NCBI GenBank assembly: GCA_020723485.1
Contig: DYIU01000002.1
Span: 529,543 to 593,542, forward strand
Origin: Acidimicrobium ferrooxidans
GTDB taxonomy: Bacteria; Actinomycetota; Geothermincolia; Fen-727; Anoxymicrobiaceae
Direction: 5' to 3'
Length of the DNA: 64,000 nt
A program made the position numbers and the translations under genes. Every line of letters begins with the position of its first letter. Within the stretch, counting starts at the first letter, position 1. Shown here piece by piece: positions 15,428-24,517 of the stretch. The notes below the pieces were generated by a model. That model searched no databases. It was not told the origin of the DNA and was given only the letters and a program-made list of their open reading frames with translations.

Positions 15428-17304
15428 GTCTCGCGCGAGGGCTTGAGGGGAGCGGACTCCCTTATCAGGTCCTTCTCCGAGGAAGAGCGTTCGCCCGGCG
15501 GCTCGAGAGCCCTCCCCTGTTCTATCTGGCTTGCGGCTTCAGCCTGAGCCCCCGTTGCTTCCAGTGCCAGCCCCAGCACGACGTGCGAGATCCACGCCGA
15601 CGGATTGAGCGCCAGCGCGGTGGTGCTCTCGGCTATCGCCTGCCCGTCGTCCCCCCCGGCGAGGTAAGCGCGGGCAAGCCACTCGTGCGGGTACCAGAAG
15701 TACGGGTCGGCGCCTGCCGCCTGCGAGAAGTCGGCTACCGAGGCAGCGTTGTCCTCGAGGGCCAGCCTGGCCTGCCCGCAGTCGACCACCACGGGCAGCC
15801 CCCCAGGCGAGAGGTCCCGGGCCTTCAGCCAGTAGTCGAGCGCGGGGCCTGTCTTTCCGGCGAGTTCCTCCTGCACGCCGAGGTCCTGGTAGCCGTCCGC
15901 CATCAGCGCCGGCTCTTCGCTCGAGACCAGGCGGCGGAAGGCGGCGTCGGCGAGAGCCGACCTTCCAAGTCGCAGGTAAGCCGCGCCGAGCGAAGCGCTC
16001 GCCCGGTAGTCATCGGGGTCCACCTCCAGGGCCCTGACGAGGTACTGCGCGGCGCGGTCGAGGTCCCCGCTCAGGGAGTAGACCAGTGCCATGACCTGGT
16101 ACGCTCTCGTTCGACGCGGCTCGGAGGCCGCGGCCCGTTCGAGCAGCTCCAGGGCCCCGGCCGTGTCCTGCCTCAACAGCTCGACCGTCCCGAGGCCCGT
16201 GAGAGGCCTGCTGCCCTCCGGGTCCAGCTCGAGCGTTTCCTTGAACCACTTCTCCGCCTCGCGGAGGTCGCCTCGCCCGAGCGCGGCCTGCCCCATGCCG
16301 AAGACCGCTTCCAGGGATTGGCCGTCCGCCCTGCGGGCGCTCGAGAAAGCCTCGCCTGCCTCACTCCACCTGCCCTCGAGCAACTCCAGGGTGCCGAGCC
16401 CCGCCGCCGCCTGGGACAGTTGGGGGTCCAGGGCCAATGCCCTGTCAAACTCCGACCTCGCGCCCTCGAATTCCCGGGCGTCAAGGAGCGCCCTGGCGAG
16501 GTTCACGTGGCTGAACGCGTCGTCCGGCGCGGCGCTGATGCGCTCCCTCGCGTCGTCCTCGGCTTTTTCGCGGGTCGCCTCGTTACGGAAGTAAGGCTCG
16601 ACCTGCAGGTATACGAAGTAGGGGAATCCCGGGGCGGAGAGCGATGTCGCCGCGACTTCTACCACTGCCGGCTCCCCCGGAGGTCGCCCGGGCTCGCATA
16701 CGGCCTGGGTGCCCGCGGTGACCGTCACGCTCCCTTCACCGTTCTCCAGGAGGGCGCTCCCCGATGCCACTACAACCGTCGTCCCGCCCCCGGGCTCGAC
16801 CTTGACTCCCATGCTCCACCCGGCGTTCTTGGCCGGCTCGGGGACCAGGGCTGCGGCCGGGGTCCCCACGGTCGAGTTCTCCGGGCCGACACCGTCCATC
16901 CAGACCTCACCACGCGAGAGCTCGACGCGCACAGCCTTTCCCTGGAGGCCCATCCTGAGCATTGACCCGCGGGCCACCGCCATCCGTCCCCCGTCGGAGA
17001 AGAGCATGAAGATATCTCCGCCCCGGGACGCCCAGACTGAGTCCCCCGCGAGGAAGGACATCCCGGCGAAGGCGGCCAGCCAGCAGTCGCTTCCCGATAA
17101 GCAAGCGTCGAGCCCGGCCTCGGCCTGGACCGCGACGGCGATGACCGGGAACTCTTCGGCTCCTTCCCGGGAGCTCTTTGTGCACGAGGCGAGGCACACC
17201 GTCGAGGCGAGAATGAGGACGCAGAGGACAGACGCGGCCGCGCGGCGGCGGCCGGTCTCCTGATATGGCGCGGCAGGGCCGGCTGGATGGACTGACCTGT
17301 GCAT
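15424..17304 (-). CDS. Lipoprotein with FecR-like domain and TPR repeats
   Basis: The 626-residue protein starts at MHRSVHPAG; a hydrophobic segment VLCVLILASTVCLASC ends in a lipobox with the acylated Cys. Residues about 50-230 resemble a FecR domain (DSVWASRGGDIFMLFSDGG, LSRGEVWMDG, VVVASGSALLENGEGSVTVTAGTQ). The C-terminal half consists of about ten tetratricopeptide repeats (for example LGTLELLEGRWSEAGEAFSSA). It is probably an envelope scaffold. The ORF track start at 17478 is too early. It lies just downstream of rnfB, but no link to Rnf is shown. Confidence 0.82.
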   Translation of the reverse strand: MHRSVHPAGPAAPYQETGRRRAAASVLCVLILASTVCLASCTKSSREGAEEFPVIAVAVQAEAGLDACLSGSDCWLAAFAGMSFLAGDSVWASRGGDIFMLFSDGGRMAVARGSMLRMGLQGKAVRVELSRGEVWMDGVGPENSTVGTPAAALVPEPAKNAGWSMGVKVEPGGGTTVVVASGSALLENGEGSVTVTAGTQAVCEPGRPPGEPAVVEVAATSLSAPGFPYFVYLQVEPYFRNEATREKAEDDARERISAAPDDAFSHVNLARALLDAREFEGARSEFDRALALDPQLSQAAAGLGTLELLEGRWSEAGEAFSSARRADGQSLEAVFGMGQAALGRGDLREAEKWFKETLELDPEGSRPLTGLGTVELLRQDTAGALELLERAAASEPRRTRAYQVMALVYSLSGDLDRAAQYLVRALEVDPDDYRASASLGAAYLRLGRSALADAAFRRLVSSEEPALMADGYQDLGVQEELAGKTGPALDYWLKARDLSPGGLPVVVDCGQARLALEDNAASVADFSQAAGADPYFWYPHEWLARAYLAGGDDGQAIAESTTALALNPSAWISHVVLGLALEATGAQAEAASQIEQGRALEPPGERSSSEKDLIRESAPLKPSRET

Positions 17305-17362
17305 CACGACTAATTGTTCTGCGGGCCGTGCGCGTGACCCTTGCCGGGAGGCGCCGGGGCGG

Positions 17363-18208
17363 TCAGGCGGCCGTGGGGGCCTTGGACTTCTTGCGCTGTG
17401 CGGCAGTCGGCTCCACCCGAACGAGCACGTCGGTGGGGCAGACCTCGATGCACTTCCCGCACTGCGTGCATTTCTCAAAGTCGATGCGCGCGCAGTTGTC
17501 CACCACCTTGATGGCGTCGAACTCGCAGGCCTTCTCGCACTTCTTGCAGGCGATGCAGCAGACCGAGCATACCTTCTTTGCCTTGGCGCCTTTGTCAGCG
17601 CTGTTGCACATGACCAGGACCTGCTGGTCCCGTGGGACCAGCTCGATGAGGCTGCGGGGGCAGACGTCCACGCACAGTCCGCAGCCCGTGCAGCGGTCGC
17701 GGTCCACCTGCCGGCGCCGGTCCTCGTCTATCGTGATGGCGTTGACCGGGCACACGGACTTGCACGTTCCCAGCCCCAGGCACCCGTAATCGCACGCCTT
17801 GAACCCGCCCGCGATCTTGTCGGCGGCGGCGCAGGAGTCGATGCCGTGGTAGACGGCCTTCGGAGCGGATTCAGCGAGGCCTCCCTGGCAGTGCACGAGC
17901 GCCACGCCGCGCTCACCCATCGAGGCCTCTACTCCCATTATCCTTGCCACCGCCTCCGCGCACTTCTGTCCCCCGGCCACGCATACGTCGACGCCGGCCT
18001 CGCCCGCGAGGACCGCTTCACAGGCAGGCTCGCACCCGGGGTACCCGCAGGCGCCGCAGTTCGAGCCCAGCACGGCCTCCAGCAGCTCGTCGAGCCTGGG
18101 GTCGGTCTCCACCTTGAAGCGGAGGTAGGCTATGGCTAGCAGCACTCCGAAGAAGAACGCGAGCGCCCCGAGCGCCAGAGCCGCCTTCCAGACCAGTGAC
18201 AAATCCAA
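17363..18208 (-). CDS. rnfB: Rnf complex iron-sulfur subunit RnfB
   Basis: The 281-residue protein has an N-terminal membrane helix, the Fe-S motif GSNCGACGYPGCEPAC at about 48-62, and three more ferredoxin-type clusters (CLGLGTCKSVCP, CTGCGLCVDVCP, CIACKKCEKAC and CTQCGKCIEVCP). It is the ferredoxin-facing subunit of the ion-pumping ferredoxin:NAD oxidoreductase. It is the last gene of the rnfCDGEAB operon. The TTG start is preceded by GGGAG. The tail is Lys/Ala-rich. Confidence 0.95.
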   Translation of the reverse strand: MDLSLVWKAALALGALAFFFGVLLAIAYLRFKVETDPRLDELLEAVLGSNCGACGYPGCEPACEAVLAGEAGVDVCVAGGQKCAEAVARIMGVEASMGERGVALVHCQGGLAESAPKAVYHGIDSCAAADKIAGGFKACDYGCLGLGTCKSVCPVNAITIDEDRRRQVDRDRCTGCGLCVDVCPRSLIELVPRDQQVLVMCNSADKGAKAKKVCSVCCIACKKCEKACEFDAIKVVDNCARIDFEKCTQCGKCIEVCPTDVLVRVEPTAAQRKKSKAPTAA

Positions 18209-18223
18209 CTATCCATCAGCTCC

Positions 18224-18844
18224 CTATAGACCGAGAAGGTTCGCGAAGCCCATGAACGCGAGCGAGAGGCACGCCGCGATTATGAACGCGATGGGCGCCC
18301 CCTTGAACGCGTGAGGGACCGGGCTGGTCTCGAGCCTCTCCCTTATGCAGGCGAAGACTATCAGCACCAGCCCGAAACCGAGGGCTACACCTATTGTGTA
18401 TATCAGGGCTTCGGGCAGCGAGAAATGATATGCGACATTGAGCTTGAGGAACCCGGGCTTGACGGCTTCCGTGGCCGCGGCCAGCACGGCGCAGTTGGTC
18501 GTGATCAGCGGCAGGTATATGCCCATCGCGCGGTAGAGCGGTGGGCTCACTTTCTTGATGAACATCTCCGTGAACTGCACCAGCGAGGCGATTATGAGTA
18601 TGAAGACCGGGATATACAGGAACTCGCCCACCCCCAGCGGCTCCAGGATATAGTTCCAGGCGACCCACGAGGCCGTGGTGGCCATGGTCATGACGAACAG
18701 CACCGACATGGCCATACCGATGGAGGTCTCGACCTGGGTGGAGACGCCGATGAGAGGGCAGAGCGCGATGAACCGTATCAGCAGGATGTTGTAGATGAGC
18801 AGGGCTCCAAGGAATATCAGGAAGTATCGGTATGCCTCGTTCAT
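18224..18844 (-). CDS. rnfA: Rnf complex membrane subunit RnfA
   Basis: The 206-residue protein has six membrane helices and conserved Rnf/Nqr features: LCPLIGVSTQVETSIGMAM, TTNCAVLAA and YTIGVALGFGLVLIVF. RnfA and RnfE bind a shared Fe-S centre between two cysteines, here C29 and the Cys of TTNCAVL. Its start overlaps the rnfE stop (ATGA). It is part of the ion channel of the complex. Confidence 0.95.
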   Translation of the reverse strand: MNEAYRYFLIFLGALLIYNILLIRFIALCPLIGVSTQVETSIGMAMSVLFVMTMATTASWVAWNYILEPLGVGEFLYIPVFILIIASLVQFTEMFIKKVSPPLYRAMGIYLPLITTNCAVLAAATEAVKPGFLKLNVAYHFSLPEALIYTIGVALGFGLVLIVFACIRERLETSPVPHAFKGAPIAFIIAACLSLAFMGFANLLGL

Positions 18845-19461
18845 TCTGCCTTCCTCATCTTGTAGCGGTTCAGGAGGGCCATCAGGCAGGCGAACGTCAG
18901 GAACGCCCCGGGGAACAGTATGAATATCGCGGGCGGGTTATACGGGGGGGCGATGTTGAACAGGGTCTTGTCGAAGAGCACTATCTTGCCTGTGCCGAGC
19001 AGCTCCCGTATGAAGCCCATTATCAGGAGCACGCACGTGTACCCGGCGCCCATCCCCAGGCCGTCTGCCAGGGCGTTCTTCACGTTGTTCTTGTATGCGT
19101 ACCCCTCGGCGCGCGCCAGGATGATGCAGTTGACCACGATGAGGGGTATCCAGACGCCCAGCCGGTCGTACACCGGCGGGAAGTACGCCTTGAGGGCAAG
19201 GTCGACTATCGTCACGAAAGACGCGATGACGACGATGAAGATCGGTATTCGTATCTGGTCGGGTATCCACTTCCGGATGGCGGCGATGATGACGTTCGAG
19301 AACACCAGCACGAAAGTGGCGGATATCCCCATGAAGATGCCGTTCTCCAGGCGGTTGCTGATGGCCAGGGAGGAGCACAGCCCCACCATCAGGACCATAA
19401 GCGGGTTCTCGAGTATGAATCCCTTCTTGAACTCGTACCAGAAAGTTGTCTGTTCTTCCAT
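18841..19461 (-). CDS. rnfE: Rnf complex membrane subunit RnfE
   Basis: The 206-residue protein begins FWYEFKKGFILENPLMVLMVGLCSSLA and has IVVNCIILARAEGYAYKN, both diagnostic for RnfE. The two cysteines (C in GLCSS and VNCII) match those that coordinate the shared cluster with RnfA. Six membrane helices are visible. It is coupled to rnfA by an overlapping stop/start. Confidence 0.95.
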   Translation of the reverse strand: MEEQTTFWYEFKKGFILENPLMVLMVGLCSSLAISNRLENGIFMGISATFVLVFSNVIIAAIRKWIPDQIRIPIFIVVIASFVTIVDLALKAYFPPVYDRLGVWIPLIVVNCIILARAEGYAYKNNVKNALADGLGMGAGYTCVLLIMGFIRELLGTGKIVLFDKTLFNIAPPYNPPAIFILFPGAFLTFACLMALLNRYKMRKAE

Positions 19462-19470
19462 GAGCGTTTC

Positions 19471-20013
19471 CTACCTGATGACCTCGTAGGCCTGGAGCGC
19501 CTTCTTCACCTGCAGGGCGACGGCCTTGCTGGTTATCGTGGCCCCGGTGACGGCCTGCACGTCCTCGCCCACCTCCAGGGGGTCCTTTGAAGTCTTACCC
19601 TCGAACCTGGCCAGGTTGTCCTCTTCCAGCACCTTGCTCCCCAGGCCCATGGTCTCCCTGTTCGAGATGACGGACACCCCGACCACCTCTCCGTCTTTGT
19701 TAATGCCTACGGCCAGCATGAGCGGGCCGCCGTAGCCTTTCGTGTTGATCTTGAATATGTAACCCTTGTCCGATGTGAACACCTTTTCGACCCCCGGGAC
19801 CTCCTTTGCCGCCTTCCTGGCGAGGTCCCGCTCTTCTTCGAGCTCACTGATGGAGTTGACCCCCGGTAGTGCAGCAACGGCCGCCTTGGCCTCCACCTCG
19901 CGGTCGTAGGCCTCGATCTTGTCGCGCGTCACCGAGTACGTGAGGCCGAGTCCGACGGCCGCCACCAGGCCCACCACCATGAGTGTCGTTCCCATTTTGA
20001 GTACCTGCTTCAT
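19471..20013 (-). CDS. rnfG: Rnf complex flavin-binding subunit RnfG
   Basis: The 180-residue protein has an N-terminal membrane helix and an FMN-binding domain with the motif AVTGATITSKAV, in which the threonine of SGAT-type sites receives a covalent FMN from ApbE. GLGSKV before it is also typical. An apbE gene lies divergently at the other end of the operon. It overlaps rnfD by ATGA. Confidence 0.94.
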   Translation of the reverse strand: MKQVLKMGTTLMVVGLVAAVGLGLTYSVTRDKIEAYDREVEAKAAVAALPGVNSISELEEERDLARKAAKEVPGVEKVFTSDKGYIFKINTKGYGGPLMLAVGINKDGEVVGVSVISNRETMGLGSKVLEEDNLARFEGKTSKDPLEVGEDVQAVTGATITSKAVALQVKKALQAYEVIR

Positions 20014-21113
20014 GCGGCCTCACCCGCCTGTTCTGCCTCCGCGGCCGCCTGGGCGCGGCGCATAGCCCTCACCCCGTACGGCACCGGCTTTACGTAGCGG
20101 TCGATGAGCGGGGTGAACCCGTTCATGAGGAGGATGGCGAACATCACGCCCTCCGGGAGGTTCGAGTAGAAGCGCAGCACCGTTGTGACGATGCCGCACC
20201 CGACCGCGAATATGACCTTTCCCCAGGCGGTCATCGGGTTGGTCACGTAATCGGTCGCCATGAAACACGCCCCGAAGAGCAGCCCGCCGGCCAGCGCCGC
20301 GAACAGCGGGTCCATGCCCAGTATCCACGAGAGGACCACCACCGTACCTACGTAGCAGACCGGTATCCTCCAGTCCACCAGCCCCTTGTACAGCAGGATG
20401 GCGAGGCCGACCAGGATAAGGACGGCCGATACCTCGCCTATGCATCCCCAGGGATTGCCCACCAGGAGCGGGCCGTAATAACGGGACGCGGCGACGGTCA
20501 GCTCGTCCTTTCGCACCAGCCCCTGGGCGGCCAGGGGCGTGGCGGTGGTTATCGCGTTTATGCTCTTTATGCTCTGGCTGGCGAAGACAGGCGCCTTCGG
20601 AGAAAACAGGTAGGAGGTCGTCATGTACTTGGAGTACGAGACGAAAAGGACAGCGCGGCCCACCAGCGCCGGGTTGAAGATGTTATGGCCCAGGCCACCG
20701 AACACCTGCTTTCCGAGGGCTATTGCCACTATGCCTCCGAGCAGCGGCATCCAGAAAGGCAGCTCGGGAGGAAGCGTGAGCCCCAGAAGCAGGCCGGTCA
20801 GCACGGCGGACAGGTCGTTCACGGTCACGGGCTCGTGCCTCAAGCGCTGGATGACGGCCTCGGTAGCGACAGCCCCCAGTATGCTCATCGCCACGACTAT
20901 CGCCGCCGAGACGCCGCCCATGTATATACCGTAGGCGGTTATCGGGAGCAGCGCCACTATCACCCAACCCATGATACCGGCAGTGGTGCTACTGTCGCGG
21001 ATGTGCGGCGAGACCCCTATGTTCAGGAGCCGGCTCTCCGCGCGGGCTTCATCCGGCTCTACACCGGCCTCCTGCTCTTTCTCGAGTTCGCTGTCAGGCT
21101 GTTTTTCCGGCAT
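20010..21113 (-). CDS. rnfD: Rnf complex membrane subunit RnfD
   Basis: The 367-residue protein has many membrane helices and the RnfD signatures LGKQVFGGLGHNIFNPALVGRA, the flavinylation site AITTATPLAA, and CFMATDYVTNPMT. It has long hydrophilic tails (EKQPDSELEKEQEAG at the start; AAAEAEQAGEAA at the end). It overlaps rnfC by 20 bp. A second, divergent RnfD is encoded at 60.4 kb. Confidence 0.95.
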   Translation of the reverse strand: MPEKQPDSELEKEQEAGVEPDEARAESRLLNIGVSPHIRDSSTTAGIMGWVIVALLPITAYGIYMGGVSAAIVVAMSILGAVATEAVIQRLRHEPVTVNDLSAVLTGLLLGLTLPPELPFWMPLLGGIVAIALGKQVFGGLGHNIFNPALVGRAVLFVSYSKYMTTSYLFSPKAPVFASQSIKSINAITTATPLAAQGLVRKDELTVAASRYYGPLLVGNPWGCIGEVSAVLILVGLAILLYKGLVDWRIPVCYVGTVVVLSWILGMDPLFAALAGGLLFGACFMATDYVTNPMTAWGKVIFAVGCGIVTTVLRFYSNLPEGVMFAILLMNGFTPLIDRYVKPVPYGVRAMRRAQAAAEAEQAGEAA

Positions 21114-22500
21114 TCTCTTTCTCTTCGGCCTCTTCGGACGCTTTCTCCGCGAGCGCTTCCATCTTCCGCTTCCTGCGGTTAAAGCCCTCTTTGCCGACCT
21201 TTATGAGCTGTACCAGGGGGTTCTTCGTCGGGCAGATGTAAGCGCAGCTGCCGCACTCCATGCAGTCGTTTATGTAGAGGTCCTCCAGATGGTCCCACAT
21301 CCCGGCGTCCGAGTAGGAACCCAGCAGGTAAGGCCTCAGGTTCATCGGGCAGCGCCTCACGCACCGGCCGCACCTTATGCAGGAGAAGTGCCCCGGCTCC
21401 TCGCAGAAGACGCTCCCCTTCTTGAAAACCAGTATCCCGCCGGTGGCCTTCGTGACCGGGACGTCCATCGTGTACTGGGCGAGCCCCATCATCGGGCCCC
21501 CCAGTATCACCTTTCCGGGGTCCCCCGAAAGCCCTCCGCAGAAATCTATTACCTCCCGGACCACGGTGCCTATGCGGACTTCGAGGTTCGCGCGCCCGGC
21601 GACCCCGTCGCCGGCCACAGTCACTATCCTCCTCGTCAGCGGCATCCCGGTCAGGAAGAGCTCGCTAATCGCGGCGCACGTGCCGACGTTGTCGACGATG
21701 GCCCCTACGTCCATGGGGAGCCCTCCGCTCGGCACCTCGCGCCCCAGCACGGTCTTGACGAGGGTCTTCTCCGCGCCCTGGGGGTAGATGCCCGGAAGTA
21801 TGAAGACCTCGATGCCGTCGTCCGGCACAGCCTCCCGCATGGCCGCGATAGCCTTCGGCCCGGTCTGCTCGATGGCTATGATTATCCGCTCCGCCCCGAC
21901 CGCCCTGCGGATTATCCTGGCCCCGTGGATGATGTCCTGGCCGCGCTCCAGCATCAGTCGGTAGTCGCCGGTCAGGAACGGCTCGCACTCCGCCCCGTTG
22001 ACGATCACCGCCTCGATGGGCCTGTCGGACGGAGGGCTAAGCTTCACGTGCGTTGGGAAGACGGCTCCGCCGAGCCCCACGATGCCACCTTCGCGCACTC
22101 TCCTCCGTATCTCACCGGGCTCCATGCTCAGGGGGTCGGGAGCGGGGCCCAGCCCGGGTGCGGGGGCGTCTTCCCCGTCCGAGCTTATCTCGACCGTCAG
22201 GACGTCTCGGCCAGATGGGTGCGGGAACCTCTGTATCGAGGTGACCTCGCCGGATACGCTGGAGTGCACCGGGGCCGAGATGTAGGAGTCCGAATCGCCG
22301 ATCTTCTGTCCGAGCAGCACCCTGTCGCCCTTTTCCACGAGCGGCTCGCAGGCGGCTCCGACGTGCTGCGAGAGGGGTATCAGAACCCGCTTCGGTTTCG
22401 GCCCGTCAGATATCTTGACGCCGGCCGCCAGCTTGCTGGCGGGTGGGTGCACTCCCCCTTTTACGAGGAGCGAGCGTTTGAGGTTATCAGCCCATCCCAT
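21094..22500 (-). CDS. rnfC: Rnf complex subunit RnfC
   Basis: The protein starts MGWADNLKRSLLVKGGVHPP and contains the RnfC NAD/FMN-binding region (GEIRRRVREGGIVGLGGAVFPTHVKL, VNGAECEPFLTGDYRLM) and two [4Fe-4S] motifs, CIRCGRCVRRCP and CMECGSCAYICP. It is the NADH-contacting subunit. The upstream ORF extension to 22569 is not supported. It is the first gene of the operon and diverges from apbE across a 100-bp gap. Confidence 0.95.
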   Translation of the reverse strand: MGWADNLKRSLLVKGGVHPPASKLAAGVKISDGPKPKRVLIPLSQHVGAACEPLVEKGDRVLLGQKIGDSDSYISAPVHSSVSGEVTSIQRFPHPSGRDVLTVEISSDGEDAPAPGLGPAPDPLSMEPGEIRRRVREGGIVGLGGAVFPTHVKLSPPSDRPIEAVIVNGAECEPFLTGDYRLMLERGQDIIHGARIIRRAVGAERIIIAIEQTGPKAIAAMREAVPDDGIEVFILPGIYPQGAEKTLVKTVLGREVPSGGLPMDVGAIVDNVGTCAAISELFLTGMPLTRRIVTVAGDGVAGRANLEVRIGTVVREVIDFCGGLSGDPGKVILGGPMMGLAQYTMDVPVTKATGGILVFKKGSVFCEEPGHFSCIRCGRCVRRCPMNLRPYLLGSYSDAGMWDHLEDLYINDCMECGSCAYICPTKNPLVQLIKVGKEGFNRRKRKMEALAEKASEEAEEKENAGKTA

Positions 22501-22577
22501 AAAATAATTCCGTTCGAGGCTCCAGGGCCCAACAGACCAGAAGTGCCCGCAGTCGGGTGCCGCGGGCAAACTGCGAG

Positions 22578-22583
22578 TATAAT
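22578..22583 (+). promoter_or_regulatory. -10 element upstream of apbE
   Basis: TATAAT lies 18 nt upstream of the apbE start in the divergent rnfC-apbE gap. No clear -35 box is present at 16-18 nt, so this is only a partial promoter call. Confidence 0.4.
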
Positions 22584-22601
22584 ACCAGAGATTAGCAAAC
22601 C

Positions 22602-23663
22602 ATGAAACAAAAGAAACTACTGAATATCCTCATCGTGACAGTGCTCGCCGCCGGGACCGTGGTCCTGGTGGTGTTTCTGTCGAGCCGCGGGGGCGGTGGC
22701 TCGGAGCCGAAAGGCACCTACCATTCTCCGACGGTCTTCGCGATGGACACCACGCTGGACATCACCATACAGGGCCGCAGTTCCGGGCAGGCGCAGGCGG
22801 ACGCCGACGCCGCAATAGCGCTCGCGCGCGAAATCGAGGCGCGCACGAGCAGGTTCAAGCCGGAGAGCGACATCGCGCTCGTCAACGCCGGCGCCGGCGT
22901 CGCGCCAGTGAGAGTGAGCGAGGACACGTTGTACCTCGTCGGCAAATCCATAGAGTTCGGCCAGGCGATGGGCGGCGGATTCGACATCACCGTGGCCCCG
23001 GTTGTCTCGCTGTGGGGATTCTACGACGAGCGGTACCGGGTCCCGTCGCAAGCTGAGATAGAAGCCGCGCTGGCCCTGGTAGGCCAGACAAAGGTGGTCA
23101 TCGACCGGGCCGCGGGCACCGTCTACCTGCCGTTGAAGGGCATGGAGCTCGACCTCGGAGGCGTGGCAAAGGGGTACGCGGTGCAGAAGATGTACGAGCT
23201 GCTCGAGAGCCGCGGGGTGAAGAGCGCGCTGATCAACTTCGGTGGTTCGGTAGGGGCGCTGGGCAGGCGGTCGGACGGCAAGAAATGGGTGATCGGCGTA
23301 AAGCACCCCAGGGCCGGCGGCGGCGCGCTGGTCGGCGAGCTGGGGGTCGAGAACATGTTCGTGAACACCTCCGGCGACTACGAGCGCTACTTCGAGCAGG
23401 AGGGCAAGCGGTATTTCCACATCTTCGACCCCGCCACCGGCCGTCAGCCGGAGGGCACCATGAGCGTGACCGTGGTGGGCCCCGACGCGATGGTGGCCGA
23501 CATCCTCTCGAAGGCCCCGTTCGTGATGGGTATCCAGAACGGGCTCAAGTTCATAGAGAGCCGGCCTGGTTTCGAGGCCCTCGCCATCGACTCGACAGGA
23601 AACACGGCCTATACGCCGAACATGAAGAGCGAGTATGTCATCACGATGACGGAGAATATCTGA
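22602..23663 (+). CDS. apbE: FAD:protein FMN transferase ApbE
   Basis: The 353-residue protein has an N-terminal membrane anchor (ILIVTVLAAGTVVLVVF) and the ApbE fold: MDTTLDITIQG, GGGFDITVAPVVSLWGF, LDLGGVAKGYAV, NFGGSVGALG and HIFDPATGRQP. It attaches FMN covalently to threonines of RnfG and RnfD outside the cytoplasmic membrane. It is divergent from the rnf operon, which holds its substrates, and shares a TGATG stop/start with the next gene. Confidence 0.95.
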   Translation: MKQKKLLNILIVTVLAAGTVVLVVFLSSRGGGGSEPKGTYHSPTVFAMDTTLDITIQGRSSGQAQADADAAIALAREIEARTSRFKPESDIALVNAGAGVAPVRVSEDTLYLVGKSIEFGQAMGGGFDITVAPVVSLWGFYDERYRVPSQAEIEAALALVGQTKVVIDRAAGTVYLPLKGMELDLGGVAKGYAVQKMYELLESRGVKSALINFGGSVGALGRRSDGKKWVIGVKHPRAGGGALVGELGVENMFVNTSGDYERYFEQEGKRYFHIFDPATGRQPEGTMSVTVVGPDAMVADILSKAPFVMGIQNGLKFIESRPGFEALAIDSTGNTAYTPNMKSEYVITMTENI

Positions 23664-24115
23664 TGAAATGCACCGGTACGGTCCTCGCGAGCCGCGGGGA
23701 GATAGCTTCAGTCCTCATAGAATCGAAGGCCTGCGACCACTGCCAGGCGTGCGGGTTCGGCGCGGTCCGCGACCCCAAGGCGCTCGAGGTCAACGCGCTG
23801 AACAGGGTCGGCGCCGAGGCGGGCGACACAGTCGACCTCGAGGTCTCAGGCAAGAAGGTGATGGAGGCCTCGGCCATACTCTTCCTCATCCCGTTCGCGG
23901 GCTTCATTGTGGGATTCCTGGTCGGCTACTTCGCGATAGGCCCAATATTCGATGCGAGGACGCCTGCCGCGATAATAACCGGGTTCGTGCTGCTGGCCGC
24001 GTCCTACTACCTGGTCTACCTGCTGGGCAACAGGAGCGAGTTCGAGTTCGTCATAAAGGGCGTAGCCGAGGGCCCCGAACCCCTCACACCGTACGAGTCG
24101 CCGAGCCTCCGCTGA
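23663..24115 (+). CDS. RseC/MucC-like (SoxR-reducing system) membrane protein
   Basis: The 150-residue protein has an N-terminal cysteine-rich part (SKACDHCQACGFGAV) and two membrane helices (ASAILFLIPFAGFIVGFLVGYF; AAIITGFVLLAASYYLVYLL), the layout of RseC/MucC proteins that accompany Rnf/Rsx systems. It probably assists Rnf assembly or redox delivery. The start overlaps apbE in TGATG. The ORF track reads it from 23285, which is too early. Confidence 0.85.
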   Translation: MKCTGTVLASRGEIASVLIESKACDHCQACGFGAVRDPKALEVNALNRVGAEAGDTVDLEVSGKKVMEASAILFLIPFAGFIVGFLVGYFAIGPIFDARTPAAIITGFVLLAASYYLVYLLGNRSEFEFVIKGVAEGPEPLTPYESPSLR

Positions 24116-24212
24116 GCCGCGCAGGTCTATTCCCCGGGTTTTACGGGCCGGCCGACAAATGATACAGTGACCGGGTCAAGTGGCAACTGGTTTCGAAAGG
24201 TTGGTGGGTCTT

Positions 24213-24467
24213 ATGCCTGAAGAGGAGATCGGCCGTATCACTCACTACTTCAACAAGATCAGTGTCGCCGCGATTGAGCTTTCCGGGACCCTCGAGGTCG
24301 GGGACACAATCCACGTCAAGGGTCACACCTCCGACTGGACCCAGAAGATCGACTCGATGCAGATCGAGCACGACTCGGTTGAAAAAGCCGGTCCAGGGGA
24401 CTCAGTCGGCATCAAGGTGGACGGTCACGCCCACGAGCACGACGCGGTATTCAAGGTCACCGACTGA
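24213..24467 (+). CDS. Small translation-factor domain-2-like protein
   Basis: Starting at MPEEEIGRITHYFNKISVAAIEL the protein is about 84 residues. It consists of one beta-barrel like domain 2 of EF-Tu-type GTPases (LEVGDTIHVKGHTSDWTQKIDSMQ, AGPGDSVGIKVD). Stand-alone copies of this domain are annotated as translation elongation factor-like proteins, without known function. GGTGGGTC precedes the ATG. It stands alone between rseC and the convergent phosphoesterase. Confidence 0.78.
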   Translation: MPEEEIGRITHYFNKISVAAIELSGTLEVGDTIHVKGHTSDWTQKIDSMQIEHDSVEKAGPGDSVGIKVDGHAHEHDAVFKVTD

Positions 24468-24517
24468 CAGAGGCCGGCCTTCTTCACGTGCAACTTCCAG
24501 CGCGGGTGGAGCCCCAG

